This document shows positions 22,760-34,292 of a stretch of 64,000 bases of DNA, piece by piece. The stretch covers positions 110,959,504 to 111,023,503 of the forward strand of contig JALGPY010000004.1 of NCBI GenBank assembly GCA_023055425.1. The letters are read 5' to 3'. The position numbers were made by a program, and so were the translations under genes. The notes below the pieces were generated by a model. The model was not told where the DNA came from. It did no database searches and saw only the letters and a list, made by a program, of their open reading frames with translations. The number at the start of each line of letters is the position of its first letter. The first letter of the stretch is position 1. The stretch comes from Linanthus parryae (lineage: Eukaryota > Streptophyta > Magnoliopsida > Ericales > Polemoniaceae).

Positions 22760-24147
22760 AGCTTGGCGAACAAAAGTTGTGAGACGTTTAAATATTGTGG
22801 TATGCTGGAATATGTTTTCTGTTTGAAAGCATACCTTCCGAAAGCCCGCTAGGTCACAGTTGATTTTGGGACGCCTCAGCAATATTTGAACAAGTAAAAC
22901 ACAAGAAATCAGTCTGCAATTATAGTTCTTATGAAAATAATCTTATTATTCATTGATTCCCTTGGATAAAGTTCATAAGATGATTTATCAGCACTAATTA
23001 GACAAAAAAATGGCGAATGGAAACAAAATCGTTGATTTCAACCTGAGTGTAGTTACTTCTCCAATGTAGCTTTGACAAGCGACATTGAATTTAAGGCACC
23101 GAATATCTAGCAGCCATTCACACCGTGCTTGGAAAGTTCACGTTAGCTTATTACATAAACAAACCACCCAATTTTTGTGAGTTCAAAAATTACAACTTCT
23201 CATGTTTAGTAGAACTATATATACAATCGGTTTTCAGCAAAAACAGCTACCAGCCAGCATTACTGTTGTTAGCTTCGAAGCATAGCATTTGATGTCAAAT
23301 CCTCTTCATGTACCCCTCCATTGCCAGAAACAATGATAAATGGTTTTGTAATTGACACATACTGGATTCCACTGTCTATATCTCCAGATGAAGCACCACA
23401 AGACATTTGCATATTGTCATGTCCAACATCCTCGAGCGCACCCAATGCAGGAGCATGTTGTTCCCCTGCTCATTTCTGGTCATCGTTTTCTTCTACAGAC
23501 ATGGAACCAAGAGCTCCAACATGTTGAAGTAGCCAGTTCATTTCATCTACAAAAAGGAGTAACGATTAGGTATAGATCCTGAAATGGTTCCCCTTGTCTA
23601 AGACATATTTTGATCAAGAGACATCTAAGAGGTAGTGATTGAAGAATGATGAGTGAATTTTCACAAATTACCCAAATGTTCCAGATCAAATGACCGCAGT
23701 CCTACACGTGGTGTGGAAAACTTAAACTACATATATTTCCGATTCTATTAATAAGCAATGCTAATTTTGCTAAACAAAAAGTAAATCGTTTAATTTTGCT
23801 TATAGAAAAATAATGCTTACTCTGATCTAATGAACCTATATATATGATGCTTCCAAAATTTAAACTGGATAGATATTCCATAGATTGGTTTAAACTTTAA
23901 TTTATGCTATAGAAATTTCTGGACCTGAAGTACTTCAATATATATGTGATGTAAGTAATCTTAAATATCATATCCGAGCAAAAGAAAATGCTATGTCCAG
24001 TTCAAAATGTTCATGTATGTGTAAGTGAGAATGTAGATAAAGGAATGGTGGAATTCTAGGAAAAATAGTTCAGCAGTCACTGAACATGATCTCCAGTTGG
24101 ATTCTTCCTCCATTCCCTCTCTTTCTCCCCACCATAACTTTTTTTTA

Positions 24148-24840
24148 TCCATAATCGTGTCACTTTGACCGGGTTATTTGGATAGCAAAATTTTAGGGGT
24201 GCAAACAATTTCGTTCGGTTTGAGCAAATAAAAATTTAAACCTCGACAATTCGTTTTAATCTTGGATTGGTTTGGCTCGGTCTTAGTTTTAGGGGGTCCA
24301 GTTCGGTTTAAATCGGCGGTTTAAATTTTAATAAATATTATTAATTAAAATTGAATTTTAGCCGGAAAAAGGTAAAATTATGTAAAAAAAAAGGTTCAAA
24401 GTTAGAGAGTAAAGTAGACTCAATCTAATCTACAACCCTTTACTTGATTTTCTAAGAATCTTTTATGGAATACTCAAGCAAGAACTAAGAAAATGTGAAA
24501 TAAACTTCAACATTTTACATGAGAGAATAATAATACTATGTTATGGTACAAGAAATATATGCAATACGGTTTAAACTATTTAGTGCGGTTTAACCGGTTC
24601 GTTTTGTGGTTTTTACGATTTGTGCTCAGTTCGGTTTATTTCGGTTCGGTTTAGCTAGGTTCGATTCGATTTACGGTTTTTCCAATTTAAACTTGCACCC
24701 TAGGCAAAATGATGCAATTTTTTGATATTTTTTCATGGAGTTGTAGGGTAAAGTTGACTCGACAACACCATCAAAAGATTACCAAATTCTTGCATCGTTT
24801 TGCTATCTAAGAAAACGGGTCAAAGTAACCCAATGAATCG
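24148..24840. mobile_element. MITE of the GGTCACTTTGACC family, split by another MITE
   Basis: Ends GTCACTTTGACCGGGTTATTTG and TTTTGCTATCTAAG...GGGTCAAAGTAACC are inverted and match the copies at 27958, 30546 and 58079. About 510 bp of unrelated DNA (24194-24703) sits inside it. Confidence 0.7.
24194..24703. mobile_element. Nested MITE with TAGGGGTGCAAAC ends
   Basis: Terminal words TAGGGGTGCAAAC and (inverted) CTAGGGTGCAAGT, with GCAAAAT on both sides. The body is rich in CGGTTT / TTCGGTTTGG words. It looks hAT-like, but the exact 8-bp duplication is imperfect. Confidence 0.6.
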
Positions 24841-27091
24841 TAGTAAAAGTCGAACCTAGTGAATAGCGTTCACATTACTATTATATGTTTCCAACAAAAG
24901 TCATTCAGCACTGCTTCCCACAGTTGAAGCCCCTTATTCATAGCATTACATAAAAGAAGATGTATATAATCAGTAGCTACTGAATGTTCAATGGTGAAGA
25001 AGACAAGAAGAGGAGATACATACAAGGTTTGCAAAAGAGAAGCAATGCTGGCATAGATGATATAGCTGTGAAGTTTAGGCCTGAAAAGCATCTAAATAGA
25101 AGTTGGGCTGAACAAGTCACTTTGTTTGATAAAGTGAAAGAGTCCTTTGAAAATACCCAACAATCAGAAGCTAAAATTGCAAACTGATATTAGTAGATTC
25201 TCCTCCTTTAAAGTTTATTCACAATCACATATTGTATTTATATATTAATTTATTCCAAAATTGATTATTTTCTCTTAATATATGGTATAATAACTCTAGT
25301 TGAACCTAAAAATTAATATAGAAGAAGCAAAAAAAGAAAAACTTATAGACGCTGTCAATTAAATAAAAAGTTTAAAACTGATAAAATTCAGTACGCATAC
25401 GATCGAATGAGGTCTAATATGGGATATACACAACTTAATTAATCAAAGTCGGTACAGCCTCACAGCAAAAACTATGAGACCGTATCTTTTGAAGCATAGG
25501 TACTGCGCACAAAAATATTAACTCGAGATTGCATGAGCTTAACACAATGGAATACCCAATTACACATTTTGGCTCACACTTAAGAACATGAAAGTCCAAT
25601 CTGCTAAATAAATAACATAAAGTACTTAACTTTTTAGAATAAGGGATGCTGTAGCAGAATTCAGTGAAACGCCCTGAGCAAAAATCAGCTCTATGGTGGT
25701 TGCTTTTGAATTGGATTTTGTATCCCTACTTTGTTATGAAGGTCACAATAAATATGGATGCTACATTTGAATATTAGTTCCTTTATCCCACCCTTAGTTA
25801 TGAATGCCAATGAATTAAACAAGAAAATAGCGCTCTCAAAGAACGCAAACTGCATGAGAAATCCCATACGACTAACGAAATATGGATGTGATACAGTCCT
25901 TTTAATATTACTAACAAACTCACATTTTAGAGAATATGTTTTACCACTGTTACTAAGGAAATTCACTTGCGACCTTATTGAAACCAACGTTAATTATCAA
26001 ACTTACCGTCTCAGTTTGAAGCAGGTCAAAACTCACATGAGCGAGCAACCCCATGTTAAGATTTATTAAACAACTTCGATAAACTACATTTTCTCTGATA
26101 TGAGGAAGGAAAAAACTTAACCAGATTTTAAAACCAAAGGGAGCGAACGCCTAAGTTCTAGAAGGTAAACATGTGAAACTGAGAATCCTTCCCAAAATCA
26201 TAAGAAAGCAAAAGATGGAATCAGAAAATTGTAACCATAACACCCAAAAAATCGATTTGTTGTACTGATCTTCTATGTTTTCATCAATACTGAACAATTA
26301 CTGTAATTCTTCTCTGTACTTTGAGAATGTATAGAGGAGTACATGAATCTCAGAACAATTTTCTATCACGAATCTCAGAACTGGAATCGTTCAAGGTTGC
26401 AATAATAAGCAGTTTTGCCCACAATCAATGAAATCCTGAGATGGAGGTACAGAATCTGATAAGCAAAACGTACCTGTAATTTTGTCAACAACTCGGTGAT
26501 TTGAAGGAAGGATGCACCAATGGCCTAGGTTAGACTGTGTACCAATACAAGGAATTCAAAAGGCTTGAATTATATGCAGGAGGAGCAAGAGACAGCGGTT
26601 ACAGCAAGAGATATTGGTTGGACACCATGGGTTTGTCCAGTAACCGACGGCGAGGATGAGAAACGTATCCGGCGGTAAGCGAGACAGCTTGAAGATGCAG
26701 GAAACCCTTTGTGTCGATTTGATGTGCAGTGATGTGAGGGAACCCTCAATCGCGAAACCCATATGTCAATTTGCGTTGATGCGTCGGAAACCCTGAATCG
26801 AATGCAAACAACCACCAACTCGGAAGCAAAGAGGCGGCGAGGAGGAGAAATCGTTTTTGCCGGTATGCCAGACTGCCTAGACATGTTCGTGAGAAGAAGG
26901 GAACGATGTACGGTCGCGTTGTTTCAATTCGGCATATAGCGTGATTTCAGGAAAGAGAGTGGCTTTATTGTAAATATACTGAACATTGAGGGTAAAGATA
27001 GTGCCAAAACACTAAAACACCTCCACACTTTTAGAGAGTAGTATAGATACGCTTGACGGATCCTGCTCTTGGTATTCAAACAATTTACATA

Positions 27092-27228
27092 GGCCTAGTT
27101 TGGGAAAGATAGATTATTGGATAGATTATTGAATGTGTGGTTGAGATGAGGTGAGAGAGATAAAACCATCACATCCCAACCACTCATTCAATAATCTATC
27201 TAATAATCTATCTTTGCCAAACTAAGCC
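27092..27228. mobile_element. Tourist-like (PIF/Harbinger) MITE
   Basis: Almost perfectly palindromic: GGCCTAGTTTGGGAAAGATA on the left and its inverse ending CCAAACTAAGCC on the right, with ATAGATTATT repeats in each arm. Flanked by ATA on both sides, a TWA target duplication as made by PIF/Harbinger elements. Confidence 0.8.
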
Positions 27229-27231
27229 ATA

Positions 27232-27957
27232 GTAGAGTCTGCAAAATTGATGTACATGTAAGAAGAAGTGTACTCCACATTAAGGAGATTAGAGGTTCTC
27301 ATACGTGATGCGCAATATAAATAACCTTTCATGTATCCTTGATTTGTTGTAATAGTTTGCTTCAGGGGAGGCTCGAAGTCGAGGCCTCAATGAATGGTGC
27401 TGGTATGATGGGAATGAAGTAAATAGAGAAGGACAAGTAGGGATAGCAATTTCATCTGCTTCGAGATCTCAGTGATCCGTTTCGAATGGATCAAGTCTGA
27501 ATACAATTCAATTTAAAATGGACCGGATATGGATTACGAAAGCTGAACTTGAATGGATTTGGATTGTAACGCAGATTTGTATGAGCTTCAATCTAAGTAC
27601 TTGCTATTTTACAATAATGCCCCAAGAGTTATATTTTATCATAAATAGACATACTAGTGTATAAAATTACAAACTAATTTTCTTCCACAGCCTTGGCCTC
27701 GCAAAAATCTCCAACCTAATGAGTTAAATTGTCTTTATGTATATTTTGGTGTTCTTTCCTTTTTTTTGGAAGAATAAGTGACACAAATATGATGTAGATA
27801 AGCTAGAATATTAAAATTTAATTTCTAATTTTATGTAACACAATAATTTCTCTCCGCGCATGTCATCATCGATTAAAATTAAAAGGTCCCCGAAAAAGTT
27901 CTATGAAAACCAAATTGAGCTACATTGTACTACCTCTGTTTCTTTTCTTTCAACTTA
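27232..27957. other. Intergenic DNA, no gene seen
   Basis: AT-rich, with stops in all frames. No repeats or signals recognised. Confidence 0.5.
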
Positions 27958-28150
27958 TTTCACTTTTTGACACTATTCACTGGATCACTTTATTCAGGTG
28001 ATTTAGTTAGCAAAAGAGTGCACAAATTTAGTAATCTTTTTGCATGAACTTGTAGAGTAAATTTTACTCTAAAATACTATACAAAATTACAAAAAAAAAA
28101 CAAATCTACCGTTTTGCTATCCAAATCATCGAGTTAAAGTGGCCAAATAA
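27958..28150. mobile_element. MITE, GGTCACTTTGACC family (diverged copy)
   Basis: Left CACTATTCACTGGATCACTTT and right TTTTGCTATCCAAATCATCG match the other family copies but with more substitutions, so this is an older insertion just upstream of F-box pseudogene 3. Confidence 0.65.
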
Positions 28151-28302
28151 AAAAATAAACCAGTCTTTTCCTAAACAAGAAAATTGTTAGCTTTAGGCCC
28201 CTTAGAGGCCCATAATGCTAGGGCCGGCCCTTCCCCGTGCACAGCCTACTGCGAATTTTCCAGTAATTAAGAAAAATAATATCTCAACGTTGTGGTAAAC
28301 AG

Positions 28303-29786
28303 GGTGGTGATAACTTTGGGGACATGATTAGCCAGCTCCCGGACGAGATTCTCGTTAGCATCCTTTCTCGTTTGCCAATTAATGAAGCGGGAAGGAATAG
28401 TGTACTTTCAGGTAGGTGGTGGAATTCGTGGAAATTGACAACCATTTTGAACTTTGAAACCCCACCAGAAGCTGCGAGGTAAGTACGTGACATGGGTCAA
28501 CAACGTTCTGAGTTTGCATGAGCGTCCTACTGTGGAAGAGGTTAAAATCCAGTTTGAACTTGATGCAAGTGATGGCAGCCACATTGATGAGTGGATGAAG
28601 CTAATGATACTGAATAGAGCAAAAAGAATAGAGATAGACTTGATCTTAAATCTCAGTAAAGATCTCTACAGTCCTTCGCCCGATTGTTATGAATTCATCA
28701 AGAGTCCATCAAACTTGTCAAACATCACGTGCCTCAGAAATCTTACTCTTGTTAGTGTGAATATTGATGTAGAACTTGTTGAGTACTTGCTATCCAATTG
28801 TCCCCGTCTAGAGAGGTTGTCTATTACTTCCTCGCACCATCTACTTAGACTACAAGTGGCTGGTCCTTCCCTCCCATTGAAGTACCTCAAGATTGACACA
28901 TGCGGTTCATTAGAGTGCATTGTGTTTTCTGCCCCTAATCTCGTGACCTTTGAATACTATGGGAATCAAATAGATTTTACTATCGGTAACAACCCTCTAC
29001 TCTCAGAGGTACATATTTTGGAGTTTTGCACAGTGCCCGGTCGTGTATGGGCAGTAACAAGTAGTCTTAGTCTTTTTTCGAGCTGTTACTCACGATTAGA
29101 GACCCTTTATCTGAGCATGCCATATGAGGTAATAAGCCAGCGTGTTCTTCTTCTATTGAGTTCTTATTCTCTCACCCTTGTTGTTGACATGATCGATCTT
29201 TCACATTTTTTCATAATTTTCCTGTGTTGTTCGTGTTAACAGTCTGGCACGAATATCCCCCAAGCTGGCGAGCTCAGAAACCTTAAGGATCTTTTATTAG
29301 CAGTTGATTTGATGCATGATACGAGGCTTCTTGATTTCACTAGATTTATAGTGGCCGCTCCTTCTCTAGTACAGCTCAAATTGCTGGTAACTCTATTTCT
29401 TATAACTAAAGTTCAGCCTTTTAATGGGAAAATTGATGGGTGGCTTTTCGTGGCTGTTTTTGTAGTTTACTTCGTCAGTGCCAATGGAAGATGTGATGGA
29501 AGATGTGATGGAAGAGCCTGTGATCAAACCACATGAGTTCCTCAAACAAGTGGGAATAGTTTGGAAGTGTGGCGATCGGCAGTATGGTGATTGGCGATGT
29601 TTTGAGATTGCAAGATACCTGGCAAAGGTTGCAATCAATATTGAGAAGATGGTGGTTGATATGCGTTCTCCACTAAGCAGTGACATGGAGGATTTTGAGG
29701 AGATAGTGCAAACTGTAAACATGCGAAATCATACCGAGTGGCTGAAGGACGCTCTACCTCCTACAGCTAAGTTAAGTGTTCGTTAA
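28303..29786 (+). pseudogene. F-box/FBD gene 3 with a 2-bp frameshift and no first exon
   Basis: Exon 2 is 28303-29128, exon 3 29243-29386 and exon 4 29466-29786 (TAA). Exon 2 is 826 bp against 828 in gene 1: two bases are lost at 28480/28481 (AGGTCCAAG became AGGTAAG), shifting frame just after the F-box. Downstream, the LRR and FBD codons are intact (SNCPRLERLSITSSHHL; FBD start HEFLKQVGI), so damage is recent or the remainder is still used. The ten-codon first exon and the conserved promoter are absent; a MITE and unrelated DNA lie upstream. The deletion also creates GTAAGT, a consensus splice donor. Confidence 0.85.
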
Positions 29787-31136
29787 ACTGATTTGGAGAG
29801 TTTTCTGATGTATGTTTCAGTTTTTGTTCATGCAAACAGTACGAGTACTTGGTTTCTTGTCCTTTTTTTTAATATGTTGGTGATGGAGTTGCTTTTACTT
29901 GTGTTATGTACGATGAACACTGACTTACAGGATTATGTCTTGGGTAGAACGCCCCGCGCCTTGGTTGAAGAATAGTTATAGAATTATTATGTAATGATGC
30001 TCTTGGTCTTTATTCAGAAAATACTTTACCTTTTTTCGCTTAATTCTCACAGGGCGTATTTTAAGGTTAAATAGCCTTCCTGTAGCTGATGCTCTAATGC
30101 TGATAGGATTAGGATGGGATGGAGATGATGTAAGTGCTATATGATGTGGGAATGTAGAAACTGATACTCCTCCTTTGCCTCTGCCTCTGTGGCATGGAAA
30201 ATCTCCCCTTTATCTTTTATTGATTTCATGCCTATTTCCACTTCTCTACGGTCTTGGCTGGTTTCAATTTTGGAGTCTGTAAAGGGAGTGGAAGAAAAAC
30301 AAGTCTCATTCTGGGTTTGTTTTTGCAAAAAGTTGTTAGGAGCTATGGAAATCTAAAAATGGTAAGATTTTCAATGGCATTTGTTGGGAACCCCCGCACA
30401 TTATTGCTAAAGCTATTTCCAGATTCTAAGAATTTTTCTGTAAGAAGAAAAGTCTCCCTACAAAGTGGCCAGAAGTGATTGTGGATATGAACTATGCGAT
30501 GAGGATTTTGTAGGATACCACTCTGTCTCAGCTCTTTTTCCCCAATTTGACTTTTACCCACTATTCACTAGGTCACTTTGACCCGGTGATTTGGATAGCA
30601 ACATGATGCAATGTTTTGATAATCTTTTCATGGTGTTGTAGAGTAAATGTTGCTCTATAACACAGAAAAAAATGATCGAAAAATCGCATCAATTTGCTAT
30701 CCAAATCACCCGGTCAAAGTGACCCACATACGAGTCAAAGAATTAACTTGGGGAGAAAGAGCTGGGTCGGAGCTGTATGACGCAGTTTATCTTTTACAAA
30801 TGCAGCCACTGATAAGAATGGCTCTAGACTGAATGCACCTGAGAAAGAACTGAAGGAGATCACATCTGCTCTGTCATTGATGCTCTCTACTCAGAATCTC
30901 AAGTATGCGCTCTACTGAGGTGGATGTTGTGCTTCAAGATTGTTATCTTCTTACTATATCCTTGTCATGCTGTCATTTTGTATTTTTGTTAGAAAAAACT
31001 TGAATTTTGATGCATACTTTTGTGCGAAATATGCTTTGCTGTTGAAAGAATTCAAGGAGATAGATATGGTTGTAATCTCATCGTTGTTCTAATTGAGCTG
31101 TGATAGCCCCTGTTTACTTTTCTATCTTTAACGAAT
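29787..31136. other. Downstream flank of F-box copy 3, duplicated at 60.5-62.2 kb
   Basis: Segments near 29940-30060, 30250-30480 and 30780-31100 match 61425-61560, 61660-61870 and 61890-62180 in the same order. No gene seen. A MITE lies at 30546-30738. Confidence 0.55.
30546..30738. mobile_element. MITE, GGTCACTTTGACC family (best copy)
   Basis: Inverted arms TTTGACT...GGTCACTTTGACCCGGTG and its complement, with ATTTGGATAGCAA / TTTGCTATCCAAAT further in. About 190 bp. It is absent from the matching flank at about 61.87 kb, so it inserted after that duplication. Confidence 0.75.
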
Positions 31137-31138
31137 GG

Positions 31139-32335
31139 GTTCCATTTTTACTAGGTTCATTGTGGCTGCTCCTTTAGCAAAGCTTGAAATAGTACTGGTA
31201 AATCTATCTTTTGATAACCAAAGTTCATCCTTTTTATCGCACATGCATGCTGGGCAAATTCATCTTTGCCATCTTGATGCAAATGCTGGATGCCTCATTG
31301 ATGAGTGGATCAAGTTCACGATCCTAAAGAGAGCAAAGAAAATGGAGATAGACTTTAGTAACTTGCCCCCACGTGCCCTTAGAGTACAATATATGCATTC
31401 CACGGTGTGTTACCAGCATATCAAAAGTCCTTTAAACTTATCAAACATGATGTTCCTTAGAAGCATCACTTTTTTATTTTGAGAAACAAAGCCTCACTCT
31501 TAAAAGTGTGGATGTTGATGGAGAATTTGCGGAGTACTTGTTATCCAAGTGCCCACCTCGAGAAGTTGTCTATTTCTTTCTCGTGTCCTCTTCTGAGTCT
31601 AAAAGTAGCTGTCCCTTCCCTCCCTGTGAAGTCATCAAGAATCAAGATTTACAGATGCCCTCTAGTACTGAGCATTGAGCTTTCTGCCCCTAATATTCTG
31701 ACCTTTGTCTACTCTGGGTATCCAGTAGAGTTTGTTTTTTGGTAAGAACCCTCTACTTTCCGAGTTATACCTAGAAGAGGCCAGAACTCAGCCTGATTAT
31801 GGATTATGGGCGGTGACTCGTGGTCTAGATCTGGTTTCAAGCTATTTCTCTCAGTAGAGACCCTATCGCTGACCATTGCTCTTGAGGTAAGCAGCGCAAT
31901 TCATGTTGATTTCTACTTCTTTCTATGAAGTTTGGTTACTATTGTCCATCGTGCTTGCTATGAAAATCGACTGGGTGTTTTTTATTGGCTGTGTTTGTTT
32001 GTAGTTGAATGTTTACTCGCCTAGAGCGTACGATTTTCATGAACCTCCTATTATATGGCCGCACAAGGGCCTGAGAATAGTGGAAATATGTTGGTATTGC
32101 GGGGTGGTGTGATTTTGAGCCAACAAAGTATGTAGAAACAAACACCGTCAACCTTGAGAAGATTGTGCTTGACACTCGTTGGGATCCAGCACTGAGGCAG
32201 ATGTACCATTTTGACAAGACCTTGTAACCCATTAATATGCGGATGCAGGTTGAAGAGCTAGAGGAAATTCTGCCGCCAGGATTCGAGCTGATAAAGTTCA
32301 GTGGTTTATTTGGTCTGAGTATTTGTAAAAGTTAA
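31139..32335 (+). pseudogene. Diverged F-box/LRR/FBD relic
   Basis: Fragments in rearranged order: an exon-3-like piece ending in a splice donor (31139-31197; ACTAGGTTCATTGTGGCTGC), LRR-like pieces (31280-31480, 31480-31745) with a frameshift between them, and an FBD-like exon (32006-32332; KGLRIVEICWYCG) with several stops. It represents a more distant member than genes 1-4. No start, no F-box. Confidence 0.65.
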
Positions 32336-32990
32336 GGAAAGCCTTCAGCATGATAGTACCTCAATTCAGCCCGTATGTATAGAACAATTGGAAAATTCTA
32401 ATTTAGGAATATACTGATGCATACTTCTTCTTCCTCCTGTATCAATCATCACGAATACCCTCCAAACGCGCTGAGTAAATATATAAAAGTAAAAAATTAG
32501 ATAAAATTTTTACTAATAAAAACATAGCAGCTCTTTCTATTACTTCTCTATGTTATAAAATAGTTTAGATGCAAACAGTAATACATGTGCGGAAGCTAGG
32601 ACACCTAGTTCGTCCAAGATAGCCATCACTCCCGCTCCTAGAGCATGCTTTAGGGGCAAATTGTCTTCTAGGAGCAAATTCTTCTAAAAAAATGCAAATC
32701 ATAAAAGGTCGGAGCGTAGATTGAATGAATCCAAGGTTTGACACATCCGGTAGATGGTTGAGTCCCTTTATTGGGTGAGGCGATACCATTTTGGTGATCT
32801 AAGGCTCAGGAGGATTAGTCTTTAGCTACCGGCTGGAGGACACAACATGGTTCACATAAAACTGAGAAACTTTAACTTGTTACTTTTGTGCTTCGCAATT
32901 CTCTGCCTATCTCAAGATAGTTAAACGTTATTATCACCGCGTTTGACAACTCCGCGTCATTCGAATCATCCGCACCTGCATTAATTTAAG
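32336..32990. other. Intergenic DNA, no gene seen
   Basis: No coding region, repeat or RNA gene recognised. Confidence 0.5.
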
Positions 32991-34090
32991 GGTTAATTGC
33001 ACTTTACCCCCCTGTGGTTAGGGGTTTGTGCGAAATACCCCCCTGAGGTCTCAAATTATGCAAAAGACCTCCTTGTAGTTTGATTTTTGTGCGGAAGGGG
33101 GGCTATTTTCCGTTAACTAGGTTGAAAAGACACAATTATCCTTTATATATATATCCCAATACTCACCTTTTTTCTTCACACTTCCTCTCTCTAATTCCAG
33201 CCTCCCTCAATTTGCTCTCCTCATCTTCTTATACTTCTATCTTCTTCTCCCGTCTCCATAGGTTGCGGCAGCAAAAGATGCGACGGCTGGACGGCACGGC
33301 GGACGACGGCGGAGGAGTACGCGGACGACGGCGGAGGCGGACGACACGGCGGAGTTCTGGCGGAGGCGGACGACGCAGCAAAGCTTCGTCTTCTCCTCAT
33401 TCCAGATCTGTTTCACTATTTCTTTTTCTCTCCTCCTTGTTCTTCCATCTTCTACCTTCTTCCATCTTCTGCCTTCTTCATTCCAGATCTAAATGGTGCC
33501 GCGGCTGGCGGCGTAGGGCAAGGAGGTTCTACCTCCTTTGTTTCAGATTTTTCTGGCCAAACATCTTTCAGATGTAGTTTTATATATTTTTTTGTTCTTT
33601 TTTGTTTCTCCTGCTTCCATTTCTCTCCAGTCACGCACAAAAGAATCTCAGATCTATTGTTTTGGTCCTCTTGTTTCTTTGTCTTCTTCTCGGTCGAGAA
33701 TGTCCGAAGTCCGAACTCGGGAATATAATTCAGTTCCATTTGAGACAACTGAATTTGGGTTTGATTTTTTGAAATAGGTTTCTTAGTTGTTATGTCAATG
33801 GTGGTAGTGAGGTGGCTTATTTGGTGTTGATATTGATGCTCTGGGTGATGGTTGTGTAATTTTGCCCAATTTTAGATTTTGGATTTTGAAATAGGCAGTG
33901 GCGGAGCCAGGATTTTGGTTAAGGGGGGCACAAAAAAAAATATGAAAGTAGAGAGTATATATTTTTTATTAATAAAAAATTATGCTAGTGTAATAAATAC
34001 CATGGTCGTTTGTGTATTTATGAAAAATTAAGAGATTAATTGTGTATATAAAATAGGTGGTGCTATTTTTCTCCAAAAAATATACTTGTG

Positions 34091-34153
34091 CCGAGAATCA
34101 AACTTGAGAACAAGTGTTCTACAAACCACACGACTAACCACTAGACCAAGGTG
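34091..34153 (-). other. tRNA-like cassette inside hAT MITE (1)
   Basis: Minus strand has an A-box-like TGGTCTAGTGGTTAG and a B-box-like AAGTTTGATTCTC at tRNA spacing. It is not a full cloverleaf by eye, so it is a relic or SINE-derived piece and not a tRNA gene. Confidence 0.5.
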
Positions 34154-34229
34154 TGACATGTGTTCTGCATGGGCGTAATTGTATATATTACAAACGCTGT
34201 GATTTTTTTGTCCAAAAATAACTGCTTGT

Positions 34230-34292
34230 GCCAGGAATCGAACTCAGGACCTATGTTTTGCAAACAAAATATTTTACCACTGCACCAAAGTA
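34230..34292 (-). other. tRNA-like cassette inside hAT MITE (2)
   Basis: Minus strand TTTGGTGCAGTGGTAAAA followed about 35 bases later by GAGTTCGATTCCTGGCA, a good B-box. Same orientation as the first cassette. Confidence 0.5.

Larger units (their letters stand above)
22732..27047 (-). mobile_element. Non-autonomous Helitron (4.3 kb)
   Basis: Read on the minus strand it starts TCTATACTACTC at 27047, preceded by host A. It ends CTAG at 22732, followed by host T, with a hairpin (CACGTGC-AAC-GCACGTG) seven bases before the CTAG. These are the canonical Helitron termini and the A^T insertion site. No Rep/helicase coding sequence is seen, so it would depend on an autonomous partner. Short open frames (for example 23321-23527+, 24984-25187+, 26570-26884-) show no family I know. 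MITEs are nested at 24148-24840. Captured host fragments are possible but were not recognised. Confidence 0.82.

Noticed and set aside
33080..33577. 165-codon open frame inside the long-TIR element
   Set aside because: Begins in the TIR and runs through CT-rich and CGGCGGA-rich DNA; composition is not protein-like.
34230..34292. Functional tRNA gene
   Set aside because: A and B boxes are present, but acceptor and anticodon stems do not pair well by eye.
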